Origin: Microvirga sp. 17 mud 1-3
Lineage (GTDB): Bacteria > Pseudomonadota > Alphaproteobacteria > Rhizobiales > Beijerinckiaceae
Length of the DNA stretch: 64,000 nucleotides
Direction: 5' to 3'
Assembly: GCF_003151255.1 (NCBI RefSeq)
Contig: NZ_CP029481.1
Location: 2,480,001 to 2,544,000 of the forward strand
The notes beneath the pieces are model-generated. The model was not told where the DNA came from, did not search any database, and was given only the letters and a program-made list of their open reading frames with translations. Made by a program: the position numbers and the translations under genes. Shown here in pieces: positions 7,254 through 15,676 of this stretch. The first letter of the stretch is position 1. Every line of letters begins with the position of its first letter.

Positions 7254-9223
7254 ACGAAAAGGAACTGGCCAAGCGGCTGAAAGAAATCCGCGAACGCGGC
7301 CTGATGCAACGCGAAGCCAGCGTGGTGGGTGTGGACTTGAACGCGCGCACAGTCGAACTGTCGTTTTCCAGCGAGGAAGAATACCGCCGCTGGTTCGGCA
7401 TTGAAGTGCTGGACCATTCGCCTGGCGCGGTACGCCTTGACCGCCTGAACGATGGCGCCGCCGTGCTGTGGAACCACAACTGGAACGACCAGCGCGGCGT
7501 GGTGGAATCCGCCCGCATAGACAAGGACCGCAAGGGCCGGGCCGTGGTTAGGTTTTCGAAGTCCGAAGATGGCGAAGAAATGCTGCAGGACATTGCGGAC
7601 GGCATCATCACCAAGGTTTCCGTGGGCTACCAGGTGCACGGCATCAAGTTGAAAGAGTCGAAAGACGACGCGGACGTGTACCTGGTGACGGACTGGGAGC
7701 CTTACGAAATTTCCATGGTGAGCGTGCCCGCCGACGCCACCGTGGGCGTGGGGCGCGCTGCGGAAATCCCACAAGAGGAAATGCCCGCCAGCGCGGCGGA
7801 CAATGGCACCATTCGTAATTCTGAACCGGCGAATAACCCGACCCCTAAAGGCAGGAATATGCACGAAAAAATCATGCGCGATGCGCAAGGCAATCTGGTT
7901 CGCGCCAAGGTGGACGACGCCGGCGCCATCCAGGAAATCATCGAAGTTATCGAGCGTGCCGGTGACGGCGAACGTTCGCACGTTCAGCGCGGCGCCGATG
8001 CCGAACGCAATCGCGTGCGGTCCATCACGGAACTGGGCACGCAATACGACCAGCGCGACCTGGCCATGGAATTCATCGGCAACGGCAAATCGCCCGAAGA
8101 ATTCCAGCGCGCGCTGCTGGACAAGATGAACGAGCGCAGCGCCAAGCCGATCAAGGACGCGCCCAGCGCGAGCCTGGGCATGTCCGACCGCGAGGTGCGG
8201 AATTTCAGCGTGTTTCGCGCCGTGCGCGCCCTGCTGCCGAACGCCAGCCAGGCCGACCGGGACGCCGCCGCGTTCGAATTCGAATGCAGCCGCGCCGCCG
8301 AAAAGCAATACGGCAAGGAAGCCCAAGGCATTCTGATTCCGCAGGACGTGCTGGATCGCGCGTTCAACGCTGGCGGCGCCGCGAACACTCCGACCGGCGC
8401 GACCAGCGGCGCAAACGTGGTGGCCACCGAACTGCTGGCTGGTTCGTTCATCGAAATGCTGCGCAAGCGCACCACCATCATGCGCCTGGCGCAGACGATG
8501 GGCGGCCTGGTGGGCAATATCGAAGTGCCCAAGCAAACCGGCGGCGCGACCGCGTACTGGGTGGGCGAAGGCGCCGACGCGATCGAGGGCACGCCGGTTA
8601 TCGGCCAGATCGCCATGACGCCCAAGACCGTGGCGGCCTACACCGACATCACCCGCCGGCTGCTGATGCAATCGACGCCGGACGCCGAAGGCATCGTGCG
8701 CCGTGACCTGATCGCCGCCGTATCGCAGGCCATCGACCTGGCCGGGTACTACGGCAGCGGCGCCGGCAACGAGCCGCGCGGCATCAAGAACTACACCGGC
8801 ATCAACGCGGTGGACCTGGCTGGCGCCTCGCCCACCTACGCCGAAGTGGTGCAGATGGAATCTGAAATCGCCGCCGATAACGCGGACGTGGACAGCATGG
8901 CCTATGTGGTCAACGCCATCATGCGCGGCGCGCTGAAAACCACGCAGAAGTTCACCGGCACGAACGGCGCCCCGGTGTGGGAACCCGGCAACACCCTGAA
9001 CGGCTACCGCGCCGAAGTCACGAACCAACTGGCGAACGGCGATGCGTTCTTCGGCAACTTCGCGGACCTGATCGTGGGCCTGTGGGGCGGGCTGGACCTG
9101 ACGGTGGACCCGTACAGCCTGTCCAAGTCCGGCGGCACCCGCATCGTGGTGTTCCAGGACGTGGATTTCGCCCTGCGCCGCCTGGAATCGTTCTGCTACG
9201 CCAGCGCCAGCGTGGTCCCGTAA
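7250..9223 (+). CDS. HK97-type prohead protease fused to major capsid protein
   Basis: One uninterrupted 657-residue frame holds both functions. Residues 1 to about 170 resemble prohead protease: His in LWNHNW, Ser in TKVSVGYQV, and the conserved end WEPYEISMVSVPADA. A linker (about 171-203) carries dispersed repeat copy 3. The remainder is an HK97-fold capsid protein with a helical delta region, then LLAGSFIEMLRKRTTIMRLA, AYWVGEGADAI, ITRRLLMQS and GTRIVVFQDVDFALRR. An internal ATG at 7861, preceded by AAAGGCAGGAAT, could give free capsid protein of 454 residues. Self-cleavage or internal initiation would supply excess coat subunits. A terminator follows at 9254. Confidence 0.92.
   Translation: MNEKELAKRLKEIRERGLMQREASVVGVDLNARTVELSFSSEEEYRRWFGIEVLDHSPGAVRLDRLNDGAAVLWNHNWNDQRGVVESARIDKDRKGRAVVRFSKSEDGEEMLQDIADGIITKVSVGYQVHGIKLKESKDDADVYLVTDWEPYEISMVSVPADATVGVGRAAEIPQEEMPASAADNGTIRNSEPANNPTPKGRNMHEKIMRDAQGNLVRAKVDDAGAIQEIIEVIERAGDGERSHVQRGADAERNRVRSITELGTQYDQRDLAMEFIGNGKSPEEFQRALLDKMNERSAKPIKDAPSASLGMSDREVRNFSVFRAVRALLPNASQADRDAAAFEFECSRAAEKQYGKEAQGILIPQDVLDRAFNAGGAANTPTGATSGANVVATELLAGSFIEMLRKRTTIMRLAQTMGGLVGNIEVPKQTGGATAYWVGEGADAIEGTPVIGQIAMTPKTVAAYTDITRRLLMQSTPDAEGIVRRDLIAAVSQAIDLAGYYGSGAGNEPRGIKNYTGINAVDLAGASPTYAEVVQMESEIAADNADVDSMAYVVNAIMRGALKTTQKFTGTNGAPVWEPGNTLNGYRAEVTNQLANGDAFFGNFADLIVGLWGGLDLTVDPYSLSKSGGTRIVVFQDVDFALRRLESFCYASASVVP
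7762..7780 (+). repeat. Dispersed phage repeat, copy 3
   Basis: GGAAATCCCACAAGAGGAA in the linker of the protease-capsid gene, 80 nt before the internal ATG at 7861. ACAATG follows at 7800-7805, GCACCAT at 7806-7812 and ATTCGTAATT at 7811-7820. This second half recurs at identical spacing in copy 5. Confidence 0.92.
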
Positions 9224-9253
9224 TGGAAGGCTGGAACGGATAGCAGCACCCTA

Positions 9254-9284
9254 ACAGGCCGCCCATAAACCGGCGGCCTGTTTT
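9254..9284 (+). terminator. Rho-independent terminator after the capsid gene
   Basis: Stem ACAGGCCGCC (9254-9263) pairs with GGCGGCCTGT (9272-9281) around an 8-nt loop, followed by TTTT. It would limit read-through from the heavily expressed capsid gene into the head-completion genes. Confidence 0.85.
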
Positions 9285-9307
9285 ACAGCCACCGGAGATT
9301 TCCAAGC

Positions 9308-9601
9308 ATGAAAACCTACGAACTGAAACTGACCCGCGCCATGGTGATCGAAGGCGGCGTGGTTCGCGCCGGCACCCGCGTGATGCTGGACGAGGCCGTC
9401 GCCAAGGATTTCCTGCGGCGCGGCAAAGCCGAATTGGTGAGCGCGCCGGCCGATGATGGCGATGGCGGCCAGGTGGACCTGGGCAAGCTGAACAAGGCCC
9501 AGCTGCTGGAGGTTGCAGAACAACTGGGCATCCAGGACGCCGCCGACATGACGAAGGCGCAACTGGTGGAAGCCATCGAAGCGGCCGGCGGGGCTGAATA
9601 A
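9308..9601 (+). CDS. Small head protein with SAP/Rho-N-like helical end
   Basis: A 97-residue protein preceded by CCGGAGATTTCC (SD GGAG). Residues 1-45 form a short beta-rich segment (YELKLTRAMVIEGGVVRAGT). The C-terminal half has LNKAQLLEVAEQLGI and MTKAQLVEAIE, a repeated Lys-Ala-Gln-Leu pattern typical of SAP or Rho-N helices found in phage head or neck proteins. Its stop overlaps the next ATG (TAATG). A precise role cannot be given. Confidence 0.6.
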   Translation: MKTYELKLTRAMVIEGGVVRAGTRVMLDEAVAKDFLRRGKAELVSAPADDGDGGQVDLGKLNKAQLLEVAEQLGIQDAADMTKAQLVEAIEAAGGAE

Positions 9602-9942
9602 TGTCGGCGCCGTCCTGGGAAAACCTGGACGATTTTCTGCAGGACGAAACGGCCGGCGGCTTCGCAGTCCCGGCCGTTATCACCCTGCAGGGCGCCGGCA
9701 CGCGCACGGTATGGGGGATCTTCGATGACCCGTACCTGAACGCGGACCTGGGGGAATACGAAGCCGACACCAGCGCACCACGGTTCACCTGCAAGGAAGC
9801 TGACGTGGACGGCGTGGGGCGCGGCGATTACTGGCAGCGCCTGGATGCCATCACGCGCCAGCCTGTCGGGCCGGTTTACAGCATCATGACGGACCCGCAA
9901 AGCGACGGCGCCGGCATGGCCATCTTGCGCATGGAGCCTTAG
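9601..9942 (+). CDS. Head-tail attachment protein (lambda FII-like)
   Basis: A 113-residue protein starting in a TAATG overlap. Size, position after the capsid gene and a beta-rich sequence ending in a GAGMAILRM segment match head-tail attachment proteins of the lambda FII type, which cap the filled head for tail docking. Residues TVWGIFDDPY and FTCKEADVDGVGRGDYW are typical of this group (RxxGIFD...; C-terminal G..Y.I). Assignment is fair, not certain. Confidence 0.6.
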   Translation: MSAPSWENLDDFLQDETAGGFAVPAVITLQGAGTRTVWGIFDDPYLNADLGEYEADTSAPRFTCKEADVDGVGRGDYWQRLDAITRQPVGPVYSIMTDPQSDGAGMAILRMEP

Positions 9943-9944
9943 CG

Positions 9945-10487
9945 GTGGGGATCATCGAACTGGACCTGGAGGCCCAAGGAATCCAGAGCGCCATCCTGGA
10001 CCTGCAGGCGACCGAAGCGCAGGTGGCCAAGGCCCTGAATTCGACGCTGGGAAAAATGGCGGCCTGGATGCGCTCCAGATCGGTGAAAGGGCTGTCGTCC
10101 GAACTGCAGGTGCAACAGAAAATCATCCGTCGTCGCCTGAAATCGTTTCGGATGAAGCGCACGGCTGACGGGTCCAGCATCACCGTATGGTATGGCCTGG
10201 ACCCTATCGCGCTGATCTACCTGGGCGCGCGCCAGACGAAGCAGGGCGTGGTCGCCGGAAAACACAAGGTTGACGGAGCATTCATCCGCACAGGGCGAAA
10301 TGGATCGCGCCAGGTTTTCAAGCGGCGCGGCGCGGCGCGGCTGCCGCTGGACAAGCAGCGCCTGGATATCGAGGACAAGGCGAACACCTATCTGGAAGAT
10401 AAGGTGATCGGTGACGTTGCGTTTGAGACGCAATTCCAGAAAACCTTTGAGCATGAATTGCAATGGCGAACGCGAACACAGAAATAG
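9945..10487 (+). CDS. Minor tail/neck protein (GpZ family)
   Basis: A 180-residue basic protein that starts with GTG two nt after the previous stop. The helical N-terminus (QSAILDLQATEAQVAKAL), the SVKGLSSELQVQQKIIRRRL segment and a later GKHKVDGAFIRTGRNG stretch match prophage minor tail protein Z. In lambda, Z acts in tail completion. The next gene starts inside its last 25 nt. Confidence 0.72.
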   Translation: MGIIELDLEAQGIQSAILDLQATEAQVAKALNSTLGKMAAWMRSRSVKGLSSELQVQQKIIRRRLKSFRMKRTADGSSITVWYGLDPIALIYLGARQTKQGVVAGKHKVDGAFIRTGRNGSRQVFKRRGAARLPLDKQRLDIEDKANTYLEDKVIGDVAFETQFQKTFEHELQWRTRTQK

Positions 10488-11065
10488 ACCTTGGCGAATT
10501 GCACGCCGGCATCGAATCCGCCATACGGGCGCAATTCCCTGCGCTGAAACTGGTGGAGTTCTACCGCGAGGAAGAAGAACGCAAGCCGCCGACCGTGGAC
10601 CAGATGCCCGCGTGCCTGCTGGAATTGTCTGAAATGGAACCCACGCCGGACGTGGACCCAGGCACCGAACAACTGGCGGTAAACGCGCGGTTCGAAGCGC
10701 GCCTGGTGATCGGGTTTCGCACGCCCCGCGCAAAGCTGGAAATCCGTAAGCTGGCCGCCGCGCTGGCCGTGTTCCTGCGCCTGAAGCGGTGGCCGCATCC
10801 GACGATTGCCGGAAAAACGATACCGACAGGGCCGGCCGAAGTGACCAGCATCGTGCCTGACAATTTCAACCCGGAACTGGACCGGTACGAAGTCTGGCGC
10901 GTGGAATGGCTGCAGCCGCTGCACCTGGGCACCAGTATCTGGAAAGACGAAGGCGTGACGCCGCAGACGCCGCTGTACAGTTTCAAGCCTGATATCGGCG
11001 CGGGAAACACCGACCAATACCTGAACGCAGCCCCTGACGCGGCGGCAAGCGGGGGCGGCGCATGA
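10463..11065 (+). CDS. Tail completion/terminator-like protein
   Basis: A 200-residue protein overlapping the Z-like gene by 25 nt and the V gene by 4 nt. It has a helix (LHAGIESAIRAQFP), a beta-rich middle (NARFEARLVIGFRT) and a helix (LEIRKLAAALAVFLRL), then RYEVWRVEWLQPLHLG. The mix and position between Z and baseplate V suit a neck or tail-terminator protein of about 200 residues. I do not recognise a named family with confidence. Confidence 0.5.
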   Translation: MANANTEIDLGELHAGIESAIRAQFPALKLVEFYREEEERKPPTVDQMPACLLELSEMEPTPDVDPGTEQLAVNARFEARLVIGFRTPRAKLEIRKLAAALAVFLRLKRWPHPTIAGKTIPTGPAEVTSIVPDNFNPELDRYEVWRVEWLQPLHLGTSIWKDEGVTPQTPLYSFKPDIGAGNTDQYLNAAPDAAASGGGA

Positions 11066-11697
11066 GTTACGCAGGGACTGACACAGACCGCCGGCTGGGC
11101 AACGTCATCAGTATCGGCCGTATCAAGGCAGTGGACCCTGCAAAGGGCCTGGCGCAGGTTGACATGGACGGGCCTGATACTGACTGGATACCGTGGGCGA
11201 CGGCGCGCGCCGGCGGTGATCGCACGTACTGGTGCCCGGAGGTGGGCGAACAGGTGGTGGTGGCCGCCCCCAGCGGAGAACTGGGTAATGCGGTGATTAT
11301 CGGCTGTCTGTTTCAGGACGCGCACCCGGAACCGGCCGACAGCGCAGACACGCATCGCACCGTGTACGCGGACGGCACCGTGGTGGAGTATGACCGCGCT
11401 GCGCACGCCATGAAAATCGACGTTTCGGCCAGCAGCGGAACCGTGACGGTTATATGCAAAACCGCGACCGTGCAGGCGTCCGAATCCGTTACCATCGACA
11501 CGCCGGAAACCACCTGCACCGGAAACCTGACTGTGGCAAAAAGTCTGACTATGGGCGGCGGCGGCGGCAGTGTGAATATCACCGGGCCAGTGGCGATAAA
11601 CGGGCCGACGCTGACGCACAACGGCAAGGAAGTGGGCAGCACGCACACGCACAGCGGCGTCCAGTCTGGCGGCAGCAGCACAGGCGCCCCGAATTGA
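11062..11697 (+). CDS. Baseplate spike protein (P2 gpV-like)
   Basis: A 211-residue protein with an OB-fold N-terminus (LGNVISIGRIKAVDPAKGLA, then WCPEVGEQVVV) and a repetitive beta-helix (residues about 105-190) ending in GSTHTHSGVQSGGSSTG. The HTH pair near the tip matches the His-x-His that binds iron at the P2 gpV spike apex. It punctures the outer membrane when the tail contracts. It opens the P2-type tail module, and dispersed repeat copy 4 follows its stop directly. Confidence 0.88.
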   Translation: MSYAGTDTDRRLGNVISIGRIKAVDPAKGLAQVDMDGPDTDWIPWATARAGGDRTYWCPEVGEQVVVAAPSGELGNAVIIGCLFQDAHPEPADSADTHRTVYADGTVVEYDRAAHAMKIDVSASSGTVTVICKTATVQASESVTIDTPETTCTGNLTVAKSLTMGGGGGSVNITGPVAINGPTLTHNGKEVGSTHTHSGVQSGGSSTGAPN

Positions 11698-11698
11698 C

Positions 11699-11717
11699 GG
11701 AAATCCCACAAGAGGAA
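11699..11717 (+). repeat. Dispersed phage repeat, copy 4
   Basis: GGAAATCCCACAAGAGGAA begins 1 nt after the V stop codon. ACAATG at 11737-11742 follows at the same 19-nt spacing as in copies 3 and 5, and here its ATG is the gpW start (11740). This copy is not inside an annotated frame, so conservation must be at DNA or RNA level. Confidence 0.92.
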
Positions 11718-11739
11718 GCGGCCGCGCCCAGGCCGCACA

Positions 11740-12087
11740 ATGCTGCGCATGAACGGGATAAACGCCACCACCGGTAAAAGCCTGGACGGAATCGCGCACC
11801 TGCGCCAGTCCATCCAGGACATACTAACGACGCCAATCGGCAGCCGTGTGATGCGCCGCGACTACGGCAGCCGCCTGTTTGAACTGGTGGACGCGCCGAC
11901 AAACCGGGAAACCATCGTGGACATTTACGCGGCAACTGCCGAGGCCATCGCGCGCTGGGAACCGCGTTTCCAGGTTACGCAGGTGATGATTGCCGGCGCA
12001 CAGCCCGGCCTGGTGGAACTGGACCTGTTCGGCAACTACCTGCCGGACGGCCAAGAAATCACCATTGACGGCATCGTGGTGCAATAA
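11740..12087 (+). CDS. Baseplate wedge protein (P2 gpW / T4 gp25-like)
   Basis: A 115-residue protein with the GPW/gp25 core: HLRQSIQDILTTPIGSRVMR and DYGSRLFELVD, ending YLPDGQEITIDGIVVQ. It forms the inner baseplate and primes sheath assembly. An alternative ATG at 11752 would remove MLR. No ordinary SD sits 5-9 nt before 11740; the AAGAGGAA of the dispersed repeat is 22 nt upstream. Its stop overlaps the J start (TAATG). Confidence 0.88.
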   Translation: MLRMNGINATTGKSLDGIAHLRQSIQDILTTPIGSRVMRRDYGSRLFELVDAPTNRETIVDIYAATAEAIARWEPRFQVTQVMIAGAQPGLVELDLFGNYLPDGQEITIDGIVVQ

Positions 12088-12992
12088 TGGCCGGCGCATT
12101 TACCGCTGTTGACCTGTCCAGGCTGCCTTTCCCCGATGCGGTGGAAACGCTGGACTTCGAAGTCATCCTGGCCGACATGCTGGCGGACCTGCAGGCCCGC
12201 GATCCGTCGTTTTCCGCCATGGTGGAATCTGACCCCGCGCACAAGATTCTGGAAGTGGCGGCGTACCGCGAACTGCTGCTGCGCCAGCGCGTGAACGAAG
12301 CCATTAAGGCCGTGACGCTGGCGTATGCTACCGGCACGGACCTGGACAACATCGCCGCAAACTATGACGTGACGCGCCAGCTGATCGCGCCAGCGAACCC
12401 TGACACGATCCCGCCCACGCCGGCCGTATATGAAGATGACGCCAGCCTGCGCCGGCGCGTGCAACTGTCGTTCGAAGGGTTCAGCACTGCAGGGCCGGAA
12501 GGCGCGTACATTTTCCATGCCCTGGGCGCCGATCCGCGAGTGCTGGACGTGGGCGTTTACGGGCCGCCTGAAACCCCCGGCGTGGTCCAGGTGGCCGTCC
12601 TGTCGCGCGAAGGCGACGGAACCGCGCCGGCCGATTTGCTGGCCGCCGTATCGACCACGCTGTCTGCCCAGGACGTGCGCCCGCTGACCGACCAGGTTCA
12701 GGTGCTGGCCGCCACCATCGTGCCGTATGCCGTGGAAGCGACCCTGACATTTTACGATGGGCCGGACCCACTGGTGGCGATCGCAGCGGCGCAGGCTGCG
12801 CTGGATGAATACGTGGACCGTCAGCACCGCATGGGCCGAGACGTTACGCTGTCCGGCCTGTACGCGGCGCTGCACCAGGAAGGCGTGCAGAATGTGACGC
12901 TGACGCAGCCGGCCGCCAGCGTCGTGATCGCCTGGAATGAGGCGTCATACTGCACCGGAACCACCATCATCAACGGCGGCACAGATGAATAG
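12087..12992 (+). CDS. Baseplate assembly protein (P2 gpJ-like)
   Basis: A 301-residue baseplate J-family wedge protein. Recognisable parts are ATGTDLDNIAANYDV near residue 75, YEDDASLRRRVQLSFEG (the conserved E..D..LR.R), GVVQVAVLSREGDGTAP and a C-terminus with VTLSGLYAALHQEGVQ. It links the W hub to the periphery carrying fibres. It overlaps gpI by 8 nt (12985-12992). Confidence 0.9.
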   Translation: MAGAFTAVDLSRLPFPDAVETLDFEVILADMLADLQARDPSFSAMVESDPAHKILEVAAYRELLLRQRVNEAIKAVTLAYATGTDLDNIAANYDVTRQLIAPANPDTIPPTPAVYEDDASLRRRVQLSFEGFSTAGPEGAYIFHALGADPRVLDVGVYGPPETPGVVQVAVLSREGDGTAPADLLAAVSTTLSAQDVRPLTDQVQVLAATIVPYAVEATLTFYDGPDPLVAIAAAQAALDEYVDRQHRMGRDVTLSGLYAALHQEGVQNVTLTQPAASVVIAWNEASYCTGTTIINGGTDE

Positions 12993-13605
12993 CGCCACGC
13001 TGCTGCCGCCCAGCGCGACCGACCAGGAACGCGCCCTGGAATTGGCCACCGCCAGGCTTGGCGACGTGCCTGTGCTGGTGCGAGAGGCGTGGAACCCGGA
13101 TACCTGCCCTGCTGAACTGCTGCCGTGGCTGGCCTGGGCGTTTTCAGTTGACGAGTGGCAGGAAAGCTGGAGCGAAGCGGAAAAACGCGGCGTGATTAAA
13201 AGCGCGCTGTACGTGCACAAGAAAAAGGGCACGCTGGCCGCGCTGAAACGAGCCGTGGCTCCGCTGGGCTACATCATCCGCATCATCGAATGGTTCGAAG
13301 AAACGCCGCATGGCGCCCCGTATACGTTCCGCTTGGAAGTGGGTGTGCTGGACAAGGGCGTGAACGAAACGATTTACCAGCAGATGGAACGCATCATCAG
13401 GACGTACAAAAACGTGCGTTCGCAAATGCTGTCCCTGACCATCAAGGGCGAGGTTTCAGGCAAAGCATATTTCGCTGCCGGGATGATGTCCGGCGTGGAA
13501 ACCACGGTTTACCCTTATGTGGCGGAAGATATTGAAAGCATCGCCGGCATGTACTGGGCGGCCGGCGAACAATCGGCCGACACCGTGGCCGTGTATCCGG
13601 TTTAA
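12985..13605 (+). CDS. Tail protein I (P2 gpI-like)
   Basis: A 206-residue baseplate protein; the start at 12985 overlaps the end of J. Family features are LLPPSATDQERALELA, WNPDTCPAELLPWLAWAFSV, and the KKKGTLAALKRAVAPLG helix. It joins baseplate wedge to tail fibre H. A short gap containing AAAGGAACG leads to the fibre gene. Confidence 0.9.
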   Translation: MNSATLLPPSATDQERALELATARLGDVPVLVREAWNPDTCPAELLPWLAWAFSVDEWQESWSEAEKRGVIKSALYVHKKKGTLAALKRAVAPLGYIIRIIEWFEETPHGAPYTFRLEVGVLDKGVNETIYQQMERIIRTYKNVRSQMLSLTIKGEVSGKAYFAAGMMSGVETTVYPYVAEDIESIAGMYWAAGEQSADTVAVYPV

Positions 13606-13622
13606 TTCAAAAGGAACGAACA

Positions 13623-14831
13623 GTGGCCGCGACTTATTACACACTGCTGACCAATATCGGACAGGCGAAGATAGCCAACGCCATCGCGCTGGGGCAGACT
13701 GTTGCCTGGACGCACATGGCCGTAGGCGATGGCAACGGCAACCCGACCACGCCGACACAGACGCAGACCGCACTGGTGCGCGAGACATACCGGGCGCTGA
13801 TTAACCAGCTGACAGTGGACCCTGACAATCCGAACTACATGGTGGCGGAAATGATTATCCCCACCAACGTGGGCGGCTGGTCCGTCAACGAGGTGGGCAT
13901 TTTCGACGCGGACGGCGACCTGATCGCGGTGGCCAATTTCCCCGCCACGTACAAGCCTCAACTGGCCGAGGGCAGCGGCCGCGACCTGGTGGTGCGGATC
14001 GTCATCCAGGTTTCGAACGCAAGCGTGGTGACGCTGAAAATTGATCCGGCCATTGTCCTGGCCAGCCAGAAGTGGGTGGCCGATCAATACGTGAAGAAAA
14101 TCACGGTGGCAGGCGGCACAACCGGCCAAGTGCTGGCGAAGTCCAGCAACGCGAACGAAGCGTTTGCATGGGTTGACCCTACCGCAGCCGTCAGCGTGCT
14201 GGTGGATGCGAAGCCGGAACGGCAGACGCTGGCGGACCTGCAAACCGTGGTGAACCTGGCCGTGCTGACCACGCAGGCCCTGGCCGTCTACATCGAAGGC
14301 GTGCGCCTGATCGAAACGATCGACTACACCGTCAATAGCGCCACGCAATTCACGCTGGCACGTTCGTACCCTGGCGGATCGCGCATCCATATGTACCAGA
14401 ACGACCCCACCAGCGTGATCGCGGACGCCAGCGAGGCGCAGCGCGGTTTCGTTCAACTGGCGACGACCGCAGAAGCGCAGGCGCTGCTGAATGACGCGCA
14501 CGCGCTGACCCCGAAGAAACTGGCGGATGCGTTCAAGGGCGGCAATCAGTCTTTGGTGACGAGCGGCTATCAGAAGCTGCCGGGCGGACTGATTATTCAA
14601 TATGGCACAGGAACAACGAACGGAAGTGGAAACCTAGCAATCACATTTCCGGTTGCGTTCCCTGTTGCTTGCCGGTCGCTTGTCGGAAGCCCCATAGCTC
14701 CGGGCCAAGGCGTCGCGGTTAGGTTATCTTCTGTGCCTACGCCTACCGCTGGAGGGTTACAAACCTTCAGCACGGGAACCGGTAATGCACAAAGCAACAC
14801 CGAAGTTTATTGGCAAGCTATCGGTTATTAA
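13623..14831 (+). CDS. Tail fibre protein (P2 gpH-like)
   Basis: A 402-residue fibre starting at GTG with SD AAAGGAA. Residues 1-140 are the conserved tail-collar attachment domain (YYTLLTNIGQAKIANAIALG, THMAVGDGNG, GGWSVNEVGIFD). The middle is a repeat-poor shaft. The C-terminal tip from about residue 315 (SGYQKLPGGLIIQYGTG, then FPVAFPVACRSLVGS) is a gp53-type receptor-binding domain. From about 14620 the codons become visibly less GC-rich than the shaft, which suggests tip replacement. Fibre assembly gene and a second tip follow. Confidence 0.88.
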   Translation: MAATYYTLLTNIGQAKIANAIALGQTVAWTHMAVGDGNGNPTTPTQTQTALVRETYRALINQLTVDPDNPNYMVAEMIIPTNVGGWSVNEVGIFDADGDLIAVANFPATYKPQLAEGSGRDLVVRIVIQVSNASVVTLKIDPAIVLASQKWVADQYVKKITVAGGTTGQVLAKSSNANEAFAWVDPTAAVSVLVDAKPERQTLADLQTVVNLAVLTTQALAVYIEGVRLIETIDYTVNSATQFTLARSYPGGSRIHMYQNDPTSVIADASEAQRGFVQLATTAEAQALLNDAHALTPKKLADAFKGGNQSLVTSGYQKLPGGLIIQYGTGTTNGSGNLAITFPVAFPVACRSLVGSPIAPGQGVAVRLSSVPTPTAGGLQTFSTGTGNAQSNTEVYWQAIGY

Positions 14832-14843
14832 AAGAGGAAGAAA

Positions 14844-15275
14844 ATGTTCTACTCTGCAAGCACAGGCGGCTTCTACTCGAAAGAAATTCACGGCAGCAAC
14901 ATCCCCGCCGATGCAGTCGAAATCACGGACGATGAACACGCCGCGCTGATGGCGGGCCAGGCCGCAGGAAAGCGCATCGTGCCCGACGAAAATGGACGCC
15001 CGATCCTTGCCGATCCGCCGCCCGCACCGCCATCAATTCCGAAGCGCGTGACGCGGCGCCAGGGCCGGCTTGCATTGCTGGACGCCGGCCTGCTGGACGC
15101 GGTGGAATCCGCCATCGACGCCATCACTGATCCGACAGAAAAACGAGCCGCACAAATCGAATACGAGGCCGAAACATGGGAGCGCGGCAACGCATTCCTG
15201 ATGGGCATGTGGGCGCAGATTGGCGGCACGGACGCCGACCTGGATGCGTTGTTCGTGGCAGCGAACGCAAAATAA
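14844..15275 (+). CDS. Tail fibre assembly chaperone (Tfa-like)
   Basis: A 143-residue protein with SD AGAGGAAG 6 nt upstream. The start FYSASTGGFYSKEIHG, then ITDDEHAALMAGQAAGKRI and DENGRPIL are characteristic of Tfa-family chaperones. The C-terminal half (RRQGRLALLDAGLLDAVES) resembles a domain common in fibre-assembly proteins. It helps the fibre tip trimerise. It stands between the fibre and an orphan fibre tip. Confidence 0.85.
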   Translation: MFYSASTGGFYSKEIHGSNIPADAVEITDDEHAALMAGQAAGKRIVPDENGRPILADPPPAPPSIPKRVTRRQGRLALLDAGLLDAVESAIDAITDPTEKRAAQIEYEAETWERGNAFLMGMWAQIGGTDADLDALFVAANAK

Positions 15276-15302
15276 TTTCAGTTTCAATTACCAGGGAGGC
15301 GT

Positions 15303-15626
15303 ATGGCCGAAGCACTGCGCAGCATCACGAACAAAACACTTTCGGGCAGCGGCTGGCAGGAATTGCCTGGCGGGATGATCCTGCAATGGATGCCGATCAC
15401 GCACACGCTCGGGCAAGGCCAAAACCAAAGCTACACATGGCCAAAGCCTTTCCCGAATGCCGTTCTGCATATCCAGGCCACCGACAATTCGAACCCATCG
15501 GCTGGCGCTGTCGTGTGGGCCGTGAATGACCAGGGCCTGGCAGGATTTAACGCATTCTGGAACTACAGCAACCAGACCGGCGGGACGACGAGCCGCGCCG
15601 CGTTCGTGTTCGCAATCGGGAAATAA
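15303..15626 (+). CDS. Stand-alone fibre-tip domain (gp53-like)
   Basis: A 107-residue protein with a strong SD (GGGAGG, 15293-15298). Its SGWQELPGGMILQW near residue 16 matches SGYQKLPGGLIIQY of the fibre tip at about residue 318, and FPNAVLHIQATD parallels FPVACRSLVGS. It is therefore a paralogous receptor-binding tip without shaft or attachment domain. It may be a minor fibre subunit bound by Tfa, or a spare cassette that can recombine with the fibre gene. A terminator follows 21 nt later. Confidence 0.7.
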   Translation: MAEALRSITNKTLSGSGWQELPGGMILQWMPITHTLGQGQNQSYTWPKPFPNAVLHIQATDNSNPSAGAVVWAVNDQGLAGFNAFWNYSNQTGGTTSRAAFVFAIGK

Positions 15627-15646
15627 CCCAATCCGAACGCCTGTTT

Positions 15647-15672
15647 ACCGCCCATTCGTGGGCGGTTTTTTT
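15647..15672 (+). terminator. Rho-independent terminator after fibre genes
   Basis: Stem CCGCCC (15648-15653), loop ATTCGT, stem GGGCGG (15660-15665), then seven T. Dispersed repeat copy 5 begins 5 nt after the T run, so the sheath transcript probably begins anew beyond this point. Confidence 0.88.
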
Positions 15673-15676
15673 GCGC

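Noticed and set aside
7800..7824. Sigma-70 promoter made from GACA and TAATT in the second half of the repeat
   Set aside because: The spacing between the possible -35 and -10 is only 11-13 bp, too short, and the -35 is poor.
7223..9028. 601-residue minus-strand frame over the protease-capsid gene
   Set aside because: All phage genes are on plus and this frame lacks SD and recognisable domains.
881..11777. EIPQEE as a conserved protein motif or epitope
   Set aside because: It is read in three real frames, but copies at 11699 and 15677 are outside the annotated genes and the neighbouring frames differ, so the peptide is a by-product of the DNA repeat.
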